A DNA stretch of 64,000 bases, taken from assembly GCA_019694475.1 (NCBI GenBank), contig JAIBBX010000002.1:496001-560000 (forward strand). Reading direction: 5' to 3'. Positions within the stretch are counted from its first letter, which is position 1, and each line of letters opens with the position of its first letter. Of this stretch, positions 8,400 to 16,971 are shown in pieces. This DNA comes from Parachlamydiales bacterium (GTDB lineage Bacteria; Chlamydiota; Chlamydiia; Chlamydiales; SM23-39). Below the pieces are notes generated by a model that was not told the origin of the DNA, ran no database searches, and saw only the letters and a list, made by a program, of their open reading frames with translations. Made by a program: the position numbers and the translations under genes.

Positions 8400-10436
8400 A
8401 TGAAACAAGTACTCATGAAACAAGGAACTGTTTACCTAGAAGAAGTGCCCGATCCAACTCCTGAGCCGGGCTATAAAATTGTTCGTGTTTCTCATTCTTG
8501 TATTTCAACCGGGACAGAATTGAGCGGGCTCAAATCTGCATCCATGCCTCTTTGGAAAAGAGCTCTCACGCAGCCCGACAAAGTGAAAAAAGCGCTCAAA
8601 ATGCTCGCGACCAAGGGATTTGCCAAAACCAAGAGCATCATCCAAGGCAAACTCACTGCCGGCTCTCCAACTGGATATTCGGCTGCCGGTTTTATTGATG
8701 GAACTTCTGCCCGTGTGGCCTGTGCAGGAGCCCAATTTGCCAACCATGCCGAGATCATTCAAGTTCCCGAAAATCTCATCGTTCCGATCCCGCCAAGCCT
8801 CGATTTTGCTTCAGCTTCGACAGTAGCTCTCGGAGGAATTGCGCTCCAAGGCATTCGGAGAGCGCAGCCGACCTTAGGAGAAACTTTTGTCGTCATCGGG
8901 CTTGGGTTTCTTGGCCAAATCACCGGGCAAATGCTTCTTGCCAATGGATGTAGAGTCATCGGAATGGATCTCGATCCGCATCGCGTGGCCCTCGCTGAAA
9001 CCTTCGGCATTGAAAATCGTCCCGCCACCGAAGTAGACGGCGTCATCATCACCGCGGCAAGCGCATCGAGCGAGGTCATTTCCACCGCCTTCAAACTGTG
9101 CCGCAAAAAAGGGCGAGTTGTTCTCGTTGGCGATGTCGGACTTAATCTAAAACGCTCCGACTTCTATCAAAAAGAACTCGATTTCTTCATTTCTACTTCC
9201 TATGGGCCAGGCCGCTACGACGATCGCTATGAAGAAAAAGGTTTTGATTATCCGATCGGCTATGTCCGATGGACGGAAAACCGGAATATGGAAGAGTACC
9301 TCAGACTCCTTTCGGAGAAAAAAGTCAAAATTTCGCCTCTCATCCACTCTATTTTCCCGATTGAGCAGGTCTCAACAGCTTACCAATCTCTATCCGAAAC
9401 AACTCCAAAACCGCTCCTCGTGCTCCTTTCCTATCCGCCATCGGCAAATCAACAAAAAGTGATTGTAAATCCAGAAGCCCATCCCGTAAAAAAAGAGCAA
9501 ATCCAGCTAGCGGTTATTGGCGCTGGCGGTTTTGCCAAAGAAATGCACCTCCCCAACATCCAAACGCTCAAGCAATATAATCTTCGCGCTGTTGTCAGCA
9601 GGTCTGGCCATAACGCTAAAGCGGTCGCCAAGCAATTTGAGGCGGGCTATGCAACGACCGATTATCAAGAAGTGCTCAAAGATCCAGAAATCGACGCTGT
9701 GCTCATCGCCACCCGCCACCATCTTCACTCCTCAATGACGCTCGACGCATTGCGCGCAGGGAAACATGTTCTTGTGGAAAAACCTCTCGCACTCAATCCA
9801 GAAGAACTCCAGCAAATCGTCGATTTTTACGCCTCAACTCCCGATGCACCGATCCTTCTCACAGGTTTTAATCGCCGCTTTTCCAAATACGGCGAAGGAA
9901 TCTTTAAAGCGGTTCAAAGGCGGATCTATCCGATGATTCTCAATTACCGGATGAATGCGGGATTCCTTCCAAAAGAACATTGGGTTCATGGAGAAGAAGG
10001 GGGTGGACGCAATATTGGCGAAGCTTGCCACATCTATGATCTCTTCACTTACTTAACAAATTCTCAAGTGATCAAAATCGATGCCCACTGGATTCCAACG
10101 CCCACGAATGACAACTTTATCGCCGTCCTCACATTCCATGATGGTTCCATCGCCACCCTGACCTATACTTCTCAAGGCTCCAAAGATTATCCAAAAGAAC
10201 AGCTTGAAGTGTTTGTCGACGGCAAAGTGATTGTTCTCAACGATTACAAATCGCTATCATCGCCAAAACTAGAGACACTTCTTCCTGAAAAAGGACAAAA
10301 AGAAGAATTGGTCGCTTTTGCGAAAGCAATCCAGGAAGGGGGCGAATGGCCGATCCCGCTTTGGCAGCAAGTGCAGGCCATGGAGATCGCTTTCCAAATT
10401 GAATCCAAATGTAAAGCCGCTTTACATTTGAATTAA
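8400..10436 (+). CDS. Two-domain oxidoreductase: MDR (zinc-type alcohol dehydrogenase) fused to Gfo/Idh/MocA
   Basis: 678 residues. Residues 1 to about 350 form a medium-chain dehydrogenase with GIAL and IGLGFLGQITGQMLL as the NAD-binding turn. Residues about 365-678 form a Gfo/Idh/MocA dehydrogenase with AVIGAGGFAKEMH, the EKP signature (LVEKPLALN) and a HIYDLF substrate-site segment. This architecture is known from many bacterial glycan loci, often near a heparinase II/III-like gene; such a gene exists here at 52-54 kb. The reaction is unknown; oxidation or reduction of a sugar or sugar nucleotide is likely. An AAGGAAG ribosome site precedes the ATG. The last residues (CKAALHLN) are encoded by a copy of the dispersed palindrome, so the C-terminus has been overwritten or extended by it. 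Confidence 0.85.
   Translation: MKQVLMKQGTVYLEEVPDPTPEPGYKIVRVSHSCISTGTELSGLKSASMPLWKRALTQPDKVKKALKMLATKGFAKTKSIIQGKLTAGSPTGYSAAGFIDGTSARVACAGAQFANHAEIIQVPENLIVPIPPSLDFASASTVALGGIALQGIRRAQPTLGETFVVIGLGFLGQITGQMLLANGCRVIGMDLDPHRVALAETFGIENRPATEVDGVIITAASASSEVISTAFKLCRKKGRVVLVGDVGLNLKRSDFYQKELDFFISTSYGPGRYDDRYEEKGFDYPIGYVRWTENRNMEEYLRLLSEKKVKISPLIHSIFPIEQVSTAYQSLSETTPKPLLVLLSYPPSANQQKVIVNPEAHPVKKEQIQLAVIGAGGFAKEMHLPNIQTLKQYNLRAVVSRSGHNAKAVAKQFEAGYATTDYQEVLKDPEIDAVLIATRHHLHSSMTLDALRAGKHVLVEKPLALNPEELQQIVDFYASTPDAPILLTGFNRRFSKYGEGIFKAVQRRIYPMILNYRMNAGFLPKEHWVHGEEGGGRNIGEACHIYDLFTYLTNSQVIKIDAHWIPTPTNDNFIAVLTFHDGSIATLTYTSQGSKDYPKEQLEVFVDGKVIVLNDYKSLSSPKLETLLPEKGQKEELVAFAKAIQEGGEWPIPLWQQVQAMEIAFQIESKCKAALHLN
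10406..10430. repeat. Dispersed palindrome, copy 1 (perfect)
   Basis: Arms CAAATGTAAAGC / GCTTTACATTTG around a single C. It lies inside the 3' end of the two-domain oxidoreductase gene, 3 bases before its TAA, and encodes its final residues. See the other copies at 23465, 47129, 53942, 58442 and 60372. Confidence 0.95.
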
Positions 10437-10445
10437 GGGTCCACG

Positions 10446-10463
10446 AAAACCGCCTCGGTTTTT
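10446..10463 (+). terminator. Possible weak intrinsic terminator
   Basis: AAAACCG and CGGTTTT form a 7-bp stem with a CCT loop, running into further T residues (to 10463). It lies just after the oxidoreductase stop and before asnB, between a full and a half copy of the palindrome. Only three G-C pairs, so termination would be partial at best. Confidence 0.4.
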
Positions 10464-10476
10464 GGGGTATTGTATT

Positions 10477-10490
10477 GCGGCTTTACATTT
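10477..10490. repeat. Half copy of the dispersed palindrome
   Basis: GCGGCTTTACATTT matches the centre and right arm of the element; the left arm is replaced by unrelated sequence. It lies 16 bases before the asnB start, 47 bases after the complete copy. Confidence 0.7.
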
Positions 10491-10506
10491 ATCATAAGAG
10501 GCTACT

Positions 10507-12396
10507 ATGTGTGGACTTACAGGTGCGCTAGTCTTTAAAAACAGTTCATTCCGTATCGAACCTTCTTTCATCCAAGCGATGATCGATACGATCAAGCATC
10601 GCGGCCCGGACGGCGAGGGGATTTGGATTTCCAACGATGCTAAAATCGGTTTAGGATTCCGGCGTCTTTCGATCATTGATCTTTCGACCTCTGCCAACCA
10701 GCCAATGTCGAATCCTCAAAATACCGTACATCTCGTTTTCAATGGCGAGATTTACAACCATGCCGAAATCCGCAAAGAACTCCCTCACTACAAGTGGAAA
10801 ACTGACCATTCGGACACAGAGGTAATCCTCCATGCCTATGAAGAATGGGGCATCGATTGCGTCCACAAATTCCGCGGCATGTTTGCCATCGCGATTTGGG
10901 ACTCTCGATCTCGTGAACTTTGGCTCATTCGGGATCGTATTGGAGTCAAGCCGCTCTACTATAGCATCCACCATAACCGGGTCACATTTGCTTCTGAAAT
11001 CAAAGCTCTCCTTAAAGACCCTGACCAAAAACGATCCGTGCATGAAGAGGCTCTCTATCACTACCTCTCATTTCTCACCACTCCTGCTCCGCAAACGCTT
11101 TTTGACGGCATTAAAAAATTATCTCCTGGCACTTGGCTGCGCATTTCAGAAAACGGAGCCATCAAAGAGCATCGGTATTGGGATGTTTGGGATCATACAA
11201 AACCTCTCATCAACTCATCTGAAGAAGAGATTGCCGAAAAGATTCTCGCAGAGCTCAAAACTTCTGTTGCTCTTCGTAAGGTGAGCGATGTTCCTGTTGG
11301 AATTTTTCTCTCCGGCGGAATCGATTCGAGTACGAATGCCGCTCTTTTCTCCGAAGGAGAATCATCCATAAAAACTTTCAGCATTGGCTATCAAGGCAAC
11401 TACGCTTCCTACCAAAACGAATTGCACTATGCCAAAAAGATGGCTCAAGAAGTGAATGCTCTCTATCATGAAAGACTTCTCAACGTCGACGATCTTCTCG
11501 ATTTTCTTCCTCGCATGATCCATCTGCAAGATGAGCCAATTGCCGATCCCGTCTGCGTCCCTGTTTACTACGTATCGAAACTGGCTCGCGACAATGGGAT
11601 TATCGTAGCGCAAGTTGGCGAAGGGTCCGATGAACTTTTTTGGGGCTATCCGAGTTGGAAAACAGCCCTCAAACTGCAAAACATGGACAACCTGCCTGTT
11701 CCCAATTTCATCAAAAAATTAGGTCTTGCCGCTCTCAAAACCATGGGCAAAGACACGTCCATGCATTACGAACGTCTCAGAAGAGGCTCTCTGAATCAAC
11801 CAATCTTTTGGAGCGGCGCCGAATCGTTTACCGAAGCTCAAAAAAAGCGGCTTTTATCTCCCCGTCTGCGCTCAAAATTCAAAAACCTTACCTCTTGGCA
11901 AGCGATTGAACCGATCTATCAGCGTTTCCAAGATAAAGCATGGGAAAAAACTCCCCTCAACTGGATGAGTTATAGCGATCTCAACTTACGTCTTCCCGAG
12001 CTGCTGCTCATGCGCGTAGACAAGATGAGCATGGGAGTGTCTCTTGAAGGGCGCGTTCCTTTCCTCGACCATAAGTTCGTAGAACTTGCGATGAGCATAC
12101 CCCAATCGATCAAGACCAAAGGCGGGATTAGCAAATACATCTTGAAGAAAGCCGTTCGCGGCGTTATCCCGGACGAACTCATCGACCGTCCCAAGCAAGG
12201 GTTTGGCGTGCCTGTGTATGAATGGCTCTATGACAAACTTGGGCCTCGCATGCGCGAACAGCTCATTTCTTTCTGCGACCAAACCGATTTCCTTGATCGA
12301 GATGAAGTGCTGCGCTACTTCAACGAAGGCCACGCACCCCAAATCTGGTACTTATTCAATCTGGCGCTCTGGTGGAAAGAATTCATCAAAAGATAG
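10507..12396 (+). CDS. asnB: Asparagine synthase-type glutamine amidotransferase
   Basis: 629 residues. Class II glutaminase domain with the N-terminal nucleophile Cys2 (MCGLTGALV), RGPDGEG and FNGEIYNH, followed by an ATP-pyrophosphatase domain with SGGIDSS at 269-275. It transfers glutamine ammonia to an adenylylated carboxylate. In polysaccharide loci, AsnB homologues such as WbpS of Pseudomonas are linked to amidation of uronic acids; here the neighbours make ManNAcA and ManNAc3NAcA, so this is more likely a sugar amidase than a housekeeping enzyme, although asparagine synthesis cannot be excluded. AAGAGG precedes the ATG. A second copy lies at 40450-42387. Confidence 0.9.
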   Translation: MCGLTGALVFKNSSFRIEPSFIQAMIDTIKHRGPDGEGIWISNDAKIGLGFRRLSIIDLSTSANQPMSNPQNTVHLVFNGEIYNHAEIRKELPHYKWKTDHSDTEVILHAYEEWGIDCVHKFRGMFAIAIWDSRSRELWLIRDRIGVKPLYYSIHHNRVTFASEIKALLKDPDQKRSVHEEALYHYLSFLTTPAPQTLFDGIKKLSPGTWLRISENGAIKEHRYWDVWDHTKPLINSSEEEIAEKILAELKTSVALRKVSDVPVGIFLSGGIDSSTNAALFSEGESSIKTFSIGYQGNYASYQNELHYAKKMAQEVNALYHERLLNVDDLLDFLPRMIHLQDEPIADPVCVPVYYVSKLARDNGIIVAQVGEGSDELFWGYPSWKTALKLQNMDNLPVPNFIKKLGLAALKTMGKDTSMHYERLRRGSLNQPIFWSGAESFTEAQKKRLLSPRLRSKFKNLTSWQAIEPIYQRFQDKAWEKTPLNWMSYSDLNLRLPELLLMRVDKMSMGVSLEGRVPFLDHKFVELAMSIPQSIKTKGGISKYILKKAVRGVIPDELIDRPKQGFGVPVYEWLYDKLGPRMREQLISFCDQTDFLDRDEVLRYFNEGHAPQIWYLFNLALWWKEFIKR

Positions 12397-14779
12397 CAGG
12401 AAATAAACTCCATTTCTGAGTAATCAGACGGTTGAAATCATCATAGCTTCCCCGGAATAGAACATTCCCATTATTCTCCAACATGCAAGTCAGACGGAGA
12501 TCTTTGTCATATTTGTAATCAATTTTAGATTCGCCATCTATCGAAACACTTTTCAACTGTTTCTGACCGTCAAAATAATAATTCACGCAAGTGCCGGAGG
12601 AGGTTTCGACCCTGTCCATTCGATGATTCATAGAATAACGGAGACAAATAGAGTTTCCTCCTTGCCTAATTTCAGATAAACGGTCGTTTTCATAGAGATA
12701 TTCAGTTAGAATTTTTCTCTGATTTACGAATTGAACGAGTTTTCCGCTAGAATTAAACACGCATAACTGTCCATCACTTAATAACAACGCCCAAAAACCC
12801 TCTTTTGTTTTTATAAGCATTTGGGAATTGTCTTCCCTCAAATAGAAACCATTAGTAAAGCGATAGACCCAATGCTGCCCCCCTTCGCGAATGATCAAAT
12901 AAGGCGAATTTCCAATAGGATGTGTGATAATCTGATATGGGACAACAGACCAGCCGCGCCCCAAGCCTACATCTTCGTCATTGAATGAATCATAAAATCT
13001 GACAAACCCGATGGGCCCATCGATGTCGATACTTGCCGAAACGAAATTCCCTTCCTTTCTTGTTTTAGCAAAGGGGAATGCTTGCACTCTTAGATTATCG
13101 TAATCCCATACAAGAGCTGAATCACTTGGACGGGACTCCATCACTTTTTCCTTAAAGGAATCCAAAGAACGATCAGTGGTCAAGGAAAAATTCTTGGCCC
13201 CGAGGTAATAAATCACTCCCCCTGTCAATCTGATACCTTCTTGGTCTTTCATAGATTCTGCGGTAATAGAAGGGATCCATTCTGGAGTTGTAATATATTT
13301 TGGCTGATACGATTTGAAAAAATCGGGATCAAAATCAATCTTATTTTCTTTCAGCCACTTGACCAATCCAGTAATTTGACCCAATCGTTTTAGATCGGAG
13401 AAAATCGGGAATTCCTTCGAAATGGATTCATAATGATCCGTAATAAATTGGGCACATTCTTCATGTGCTAGCCCGTAGGCATTTTTTCCTTGGCAAGTTG
13501 TGACGGCATTGCACTTCATTGTGACTTCGCTGAATATCATTGAGGATCCGTCTGCGGACTGGGTCAGAGAAATTTGATCGGGCATAATCCACGTTCTGAA
13601 ATTGCACCCGTTTAGATCTTTTTGTGAATGCAGCCAATATCTTTCAGCTAATGATTTAAAGCCAGGGACTTGGCACGAATATTTACCCAAGAGAAGCATT
13701 TTAAGAGTATAGTCGCCTTCAAAAAGAGCTTTCCCAAATTCCGTTCCACTGACCTCTCCATAATAAGTAACGATCATTTTTCCTTCGCTGCCATGATCTA
13801 AAGAAACTCCTGGATCTTGCGGGGGTTTTCCTTTTAGTCCGTAAATGGATTGCATCGCGACAGCAAGATCATCCAGGCGCATGGGTGGGAGATAGATCGG
13901 CTTAGTTCCCACCAAGATTAATTGAGAGGTTTTCTCGTCAAAAATAGCTCCATGAATATCTTCTATTTCTAGAGACAAAGAAGCTATTTTAGAAAGAACG
14001 ATCCCGCCGAAGTTTCCTCTTCTAGGCAATCGCGCAGAGTCTGCTTCCACTTTTAAACTAAATGGAGGGCAAGCAACAGCTCCGGCCGCGCAGCAATGAT
14101 GTATAAAGGTTTGATTTTCTAGTCCTGTATCAGAAAGATCGAGGCCAATAAGCTCTTCCGTCTTCATTTTCAATGCAGAAAACACAATGGATGGAGTTGC
14201 TGCTCGAATTCCAACACCTGTTTCTCCCCAAGTAAAAGGAGCTTGAATGTGCTCGCTATTAAAAAGACTTGAGTTATCAGGAGACAGGAAATCAATCACG
14301 CCCGCGATATCTGCTCCATGTCCAGAAACAGCCACACAGCTATTCCACAAAAGATGATAACCCATTTTCACATCTGAAATTATTGCAGTTTGGATTTGAG
14401 AAATCCTTTCATTTGGAACTAAAAATGCAAAACGAAAAGTGTCTTTGTCAATTGAGTAATTCACGCAATCTTCCATAGCAACAACATATGGTTTGTTAAT
14501 ACTCATTGATGAGAGCATGCCATGATGGTCAAGAAATTCAATCCAGACATGCCCAAAACAAGAATGCTTATCTCTAAAAATGTCAGTCACCTTGGGATTG
14601 TGATTTAAAATTCCACCCTTCCTAGCGCAGACAATGACTAACCCCTTGCCATCTGGTGGCAAAGGCTCACCTTCTATCCATATTGGTTCTCCATTTGACC
14701 AACACCAAGGAATCGATTGAGAAGTTTGGTCGGAAAAGGCTGAAAAAATGATCAGGACTATGCAAATAAGCTGTTTCAT
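12386..14779 (-). CDS. Secreted protein with a permuted papain-like N-terminal domain and an Rhs-type C-terminal start
   Basis: 797 residues from the ATG at 14779 (AAGGGA ribosome site; a TTG six bases upstream is less likely). A signal peptide spans about 1-17. Residues 45-165 contain GHVWIE (His77) and, later, WNSCV (Cys148); His before Cys in an N-C context is the order of circularly permuted NlpC/P60 enzymes, so a cysteine peptidase or acyltransferase fold is possible. The middle 400 residues are unfamiliar. From about 590 the text matches the beginning of an Rhs shell (FYDSFNDEDVGLGRGWS, then YRFTNG, DGQLCVFNSSGKL) and four YD-like repeats, ending abruptly after YDDFNRLITQKW. Full Rhs proteins continue for hundreds of residues, so this may be truncated. 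It overlaps asnB by 11 bases and is the last gene of a three-gene operon. Confidence 0.7.
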   Translation of the reverse strand: MKQLICIVLIIFSAFSDQTSQSIPWCWSNGEPIWIEGEPLPPDGKGLVIVCARKGGILNHNPKVTDIFRDKHSCFGHVWIEFLDHHGMLSSMSINKPYVVAMEDCVNYSIDKDTFRFAFLVPNERISQIQTAIISDVKMGYHLLWNSCVAVSGHGADIAGVIDFLSPDNSSLFNSEHIQAPFTWGETGVGIRAATPSIVFSALKMKTEELIGLDLSDTGLENQTFIHHCCAAGAVACPPFSLKVEADSARLPRRGNFGGIVLSKIASLSLEIEDIHGAIFDEKTSQLILVGTKPIYLPPMRLDDLAVAMQSIYGLKGKPPQDPGVSLDHGSEGKMIVTYYGEVSGTEFGKALFEGDYTLKMLLLGKYSCQVPGFKSLAERYWLHSQKDLNGCNFRTWIMPDQISLTQSADGSSMIFSEVTMKCNAVTTCQGKNAYGLAHEECAQFITDHYESISKEFPIFSDLKRLGQITGLVKWLKENKIDFDPDFFKSYQPKYITTPEWIPSITAESMKDQEGIRLTGGVIYYLGAKNFSLTTDRSLDSFKEKVMESRPSDSALVWDYDNLRVQAFPFAKTRKEGNFVSASIDIDGPIGFVRFYDSFNDEDVGLGRGWSVVPYQIITHPIGNSPYLIIREGGQHWVYRFTNGFYLREDNSQMLIKTKEGFWALLLSDGQLCVFNSSGKLVQFVNQRKILTEYLYENDRLSEIRQGGNSICLRYSMNHRMDRVETSSGTCVNYYFDGQKQLKSVSIDGESKIDYKYDKDLRLTCMLENNGNVLFRGSYDDFNRLITQKWSLFPAIF

Positions 14780-14791
14780 GCACAATTCCCT

Positions 14792-15310
14792 TTACCAATA
14801 ATTTTTCCAACAAAATGAAATGCAGTTAGATTCCTGCGAATCTAAATTTGCGGGCAAGGGTAAAATTAAAAAATTTCTGTAGCCAGGCCCCTCATGTGCG
14901 TACTGTTTTACAGTCGAAGTAAAAGGCACCCAAACTTGAAAAACTAAGGGGAATGGAAAGCCAAGAAAATAGCATTTTAAAGTGCCATAAACACTTCCTG
15001 AATTTGCCTGCATTCGAATAGCTACATACTCTTTTCCTGTAGCAGCTATTGATTGAAAATGATTGATATCATCTTGCGGGTTAGATTTAAGAAGTTCAAC
15101 CACTTCTTCTTTAGTCAAATAACAAATTTGTGTTTTCAAAAATCGCATGCGACCAGCAATGTATTCGTCCCAAAATTCACAAAAGGGGGATGCATAAAAC
15201 AGCCGAGAAATATCGTCAAGCTCAGGGAAACTGAAAAATCGAGTAAAAGTCACTACCCCAAAATAAACTGCGAATGACCACCAAAATGTTTTCTTTAGAG
15301 TTTTATTCAT
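14792..15310 (-). CDS. Hypothetical protein with one N-terminal membrane segment
   Basis: 172 residues from the ATG at 15310, which overlaps the upstream stop as ATGA and has an AAAGGG ribosome site. One hydrophobic segment (TFWWSFAVYFGVVTF, about 8-22) acts as signal anchor; the rest, including VYGTLKCYFLGFPFPLVFQVW, is probably extracytoplasmic. No family recognised. It lies 12 bases upstream of the Rhs-like gene, so a role in export of, or protection against, that protein is possible but unsupported. Confidence 0.55.
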   Translation of the reverse strand: MNKTLKKTFWWSFAVYFGVVTFTRFFSFPELDDISRLFYASPFCEFWDEYIAGRMRFLKTQICYLTKEEVVELLKSNPQDDINHFQSIAATGKEYVAIRMQANSGSVYGTLKCYFLGFPFPLVFQVWVPFTSTVKQYAHEGPGYRNFLILPLPANLDSQESNCISFCWKNYW

Positions 15311-15969
15311 CTTGCCCTTTCTTTTTTTGTATAGATCCTTAGCCAAGTGGATTTTAGCTGCGGATAAGGAGAAATTTTATCATTTTTTAAGCTGAAAGTA
15401 GGGGCGCCAAAACTATCTTTCGGTTGTGCAAGCAAGACAATATTTTTAAAATCGCACATTTTAGCCGGTAGAGGAGGGACATCAATATGACGAACGAATT
15501 GATCCTCATAAGTATAGTTTAAAACGCCCCATGCAGTTTGATCGCCATTATTTTTAACTCGAATCACTAGATAGAATCGAGGATCCAATGGCCCTGGGAA
15601 TCTGCCGCCGCTCCAAAATACTTTTTGAGAATTGATATCTCTTTTATCCGGGTTTGGGGGTTCCCCTTGAAAAAGATTAATGAGATTCGGCTCGCTCATT
15701 AAATAAGTTTCCACTTCTATTTGATTGGCATATGCTGGGTTTAGATTTCGTTTACCTGCGTAAATCATTTCATCATGAAAATAATAGAGTCTATGAACTG
15801 CGGCACTAATAAAAAAAATGGATCCTAAGACAAAAAAAGATCTTCTTGTCTTTTCATAAGAAGAAGCATTCAACATTCGCTTTAAAATTTTGAAAACCAG
15901 CAAAATAAGTAAATACCCCAAAGCAGGCACAATGAGAAGCGCCGGAAGAAGGAAAGGAAGAAATTCCAC
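15307..15969 (-). CDS. Hypothetical membrane protein
   Basis: 220 residues. The start is GTG at 15969, chosen because a GGAGG sequence lies five bases upstream. Two hydrophobic segments (about 4-30 and 45-62) precede an extracytoplasmic domain of about 150 residues with VETYLMSEPNLINLF and FYLVIRVKNNGDQTAWG, the latter reminiscent of a beta-sandwich. No family assigned. First gene of the operon that ends with the Rhs-like protein. Confidence 0.55.
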   Translation of the reverse strand: MEFLPFLLPALLIVPALGYLLILLVFKILKRMLNASSYEKTRRSFFVLGSIFFISAAVHRLYYFHDEMIYAGKRNLNPAYANQIEVETYLMSEPNLINLFQGEPPNPDKRDINSQKVFWSGGRFPGPLDPRFYLVIRVKNNGDQTAWGVLNYTYEDQFVRHIDVPPLPAKMCDFKNIVLLAQPKDSFGAPTFSLKNDKISPYPQLKSTWLRIYTKKERAR

Positions 15970-16143
15970 ATAGCCTCCATAATTAGAAGCAATGTGATTG
16001 TATCAATCTAAAGATATTTATGAAAATGAATTGCTTGAAATCTCCTGCATCAATCGACCGAACCATGAATGTATTCAGAAATTTTTAATACCGAGATTTG
16101 CGATGATTTAGATCAGACAAGTGATATCAATTACTCTTTTTCC

Positions 16144-16204
16144 AAGCAAAAGCCGCTCAAGAGGCTTGAGTCGACAAAATTATCCTCGCGCGGATAGTCG
16201 AAAT
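16144..16204 (-). pseudogene. Broken duplicate of the 3' end of the neighbouring GNAT gene
   Basis: Read on the minus strand this stretch gives FDYPREDNFVDSSLLSGF, nearly identical to the C-terminus of the GNAT gene at 16972-17556, and the DNA matches 17004-17068 closely. No start or upstream part of the gene is present, so it is a duplication remnant. The rest of the 285-base gap 15970-16254 shows nothing else I can support. Confidence 0.75.
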
Positions 16205-16254
16205 TTGACGATTGAACCAGCCGCTTCTCGCCTTTGATTTTTTATATTTATCGC

Positions 16255-16860
16255 TCATTCCAAATATTTTAGAACTCCTTGTTTTTTCACAATTTCAAGA
16301 GCATCAACGTACGATTCTTCATGTAAAACATAGTGTTTGCCTTCGGCTGGAAATTTACCTGGGTACTTCTCAATGTTGAAGCCTTTATACTTGATTTTCC
16401 CATCTGATAAATATACACTAGTAACCCCACGCCCTAATTCGACTTTGTTTTCATCAACAATCAGAATCGAAAGAGATAACAATTTATTGACGAAGGGGCG
16501 AACTATTAAATCTTCGCTAATCTCTGAATCGGAATTTATATGTCGCAAAAAATTTTCCGCCAATGAAACAATTAAACCTCTTGATTCTTCCAACGAAACT
16601 TCATCATTTTTATTTTTCCTTAAGTAATAATCAGAAGTAAAATTCTTTGTACCATTTCTGCCTTGATATTCTTTTGGAGGATCTACGTTAAACCCATAAC
16701 AAAAAAGGTCTAATCCAGATTCAAGTTTTGCTTTTTTTGAAAATGTTTTTATGCACTTGTATGGAGGGCATGTGTTAGGATTAATATCATGTTTTTTAGA
16801 TTGACAAGCAAAACCAACAATCAGAATTAACCCAAGAAACACAAAATTAATAAACCTCAT
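16255..16860 (-). CDS. Putative lipoprotein
   Basis: 201 residues from the ATG at 16860. The N-terminus MRFINFVFLGLILIVGFAC has a positive start, a hydrophobic core and a lipobox-like VGFAC, so Cys19 is the probable lipidation site. The mature part is hydrophilic, Lys-rich and AT-rich in codon use, without a known domain. It stands alone between the GNAT remnant and the intact GNAT gene. Confidence 0.6.
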   Translation of the reverse strand: MRFINFVFLGLILIVGFACQSKKHDINPNTCPPYKCIKTFSKKAKLESGLDLFCYGFNVDPPKEYQGRNGTKNFTSDYYLRKNKNDEVSLEESRGLIVSLAENFLRHINSDSEISEDLIVRPFVNKLLSLSILIVDENKVELGRGVTSVYLSDGKIKYKGFNIEKYPGKFPAEGKHYVLHEESYVDALEIVKKQGVLKYLE

Positions 16861-16971
16861 ATTTTCCAAAAACCCTCTCGCTAATTATACTGTTAATTTT
16901 CGCTTGATATTCAGGCTGTATAAAATAATGTCCACGAACGCCAAATTGTGTTTATTTATGTTCAAGACTTC

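Noticed and set aside
10446..10490. Riboswitch or attenuator before asnB
   Set aside because: The region is only about 70 bases, with a small hairpin and a half repeat; no known riboswitch core or leader peptide is visible.
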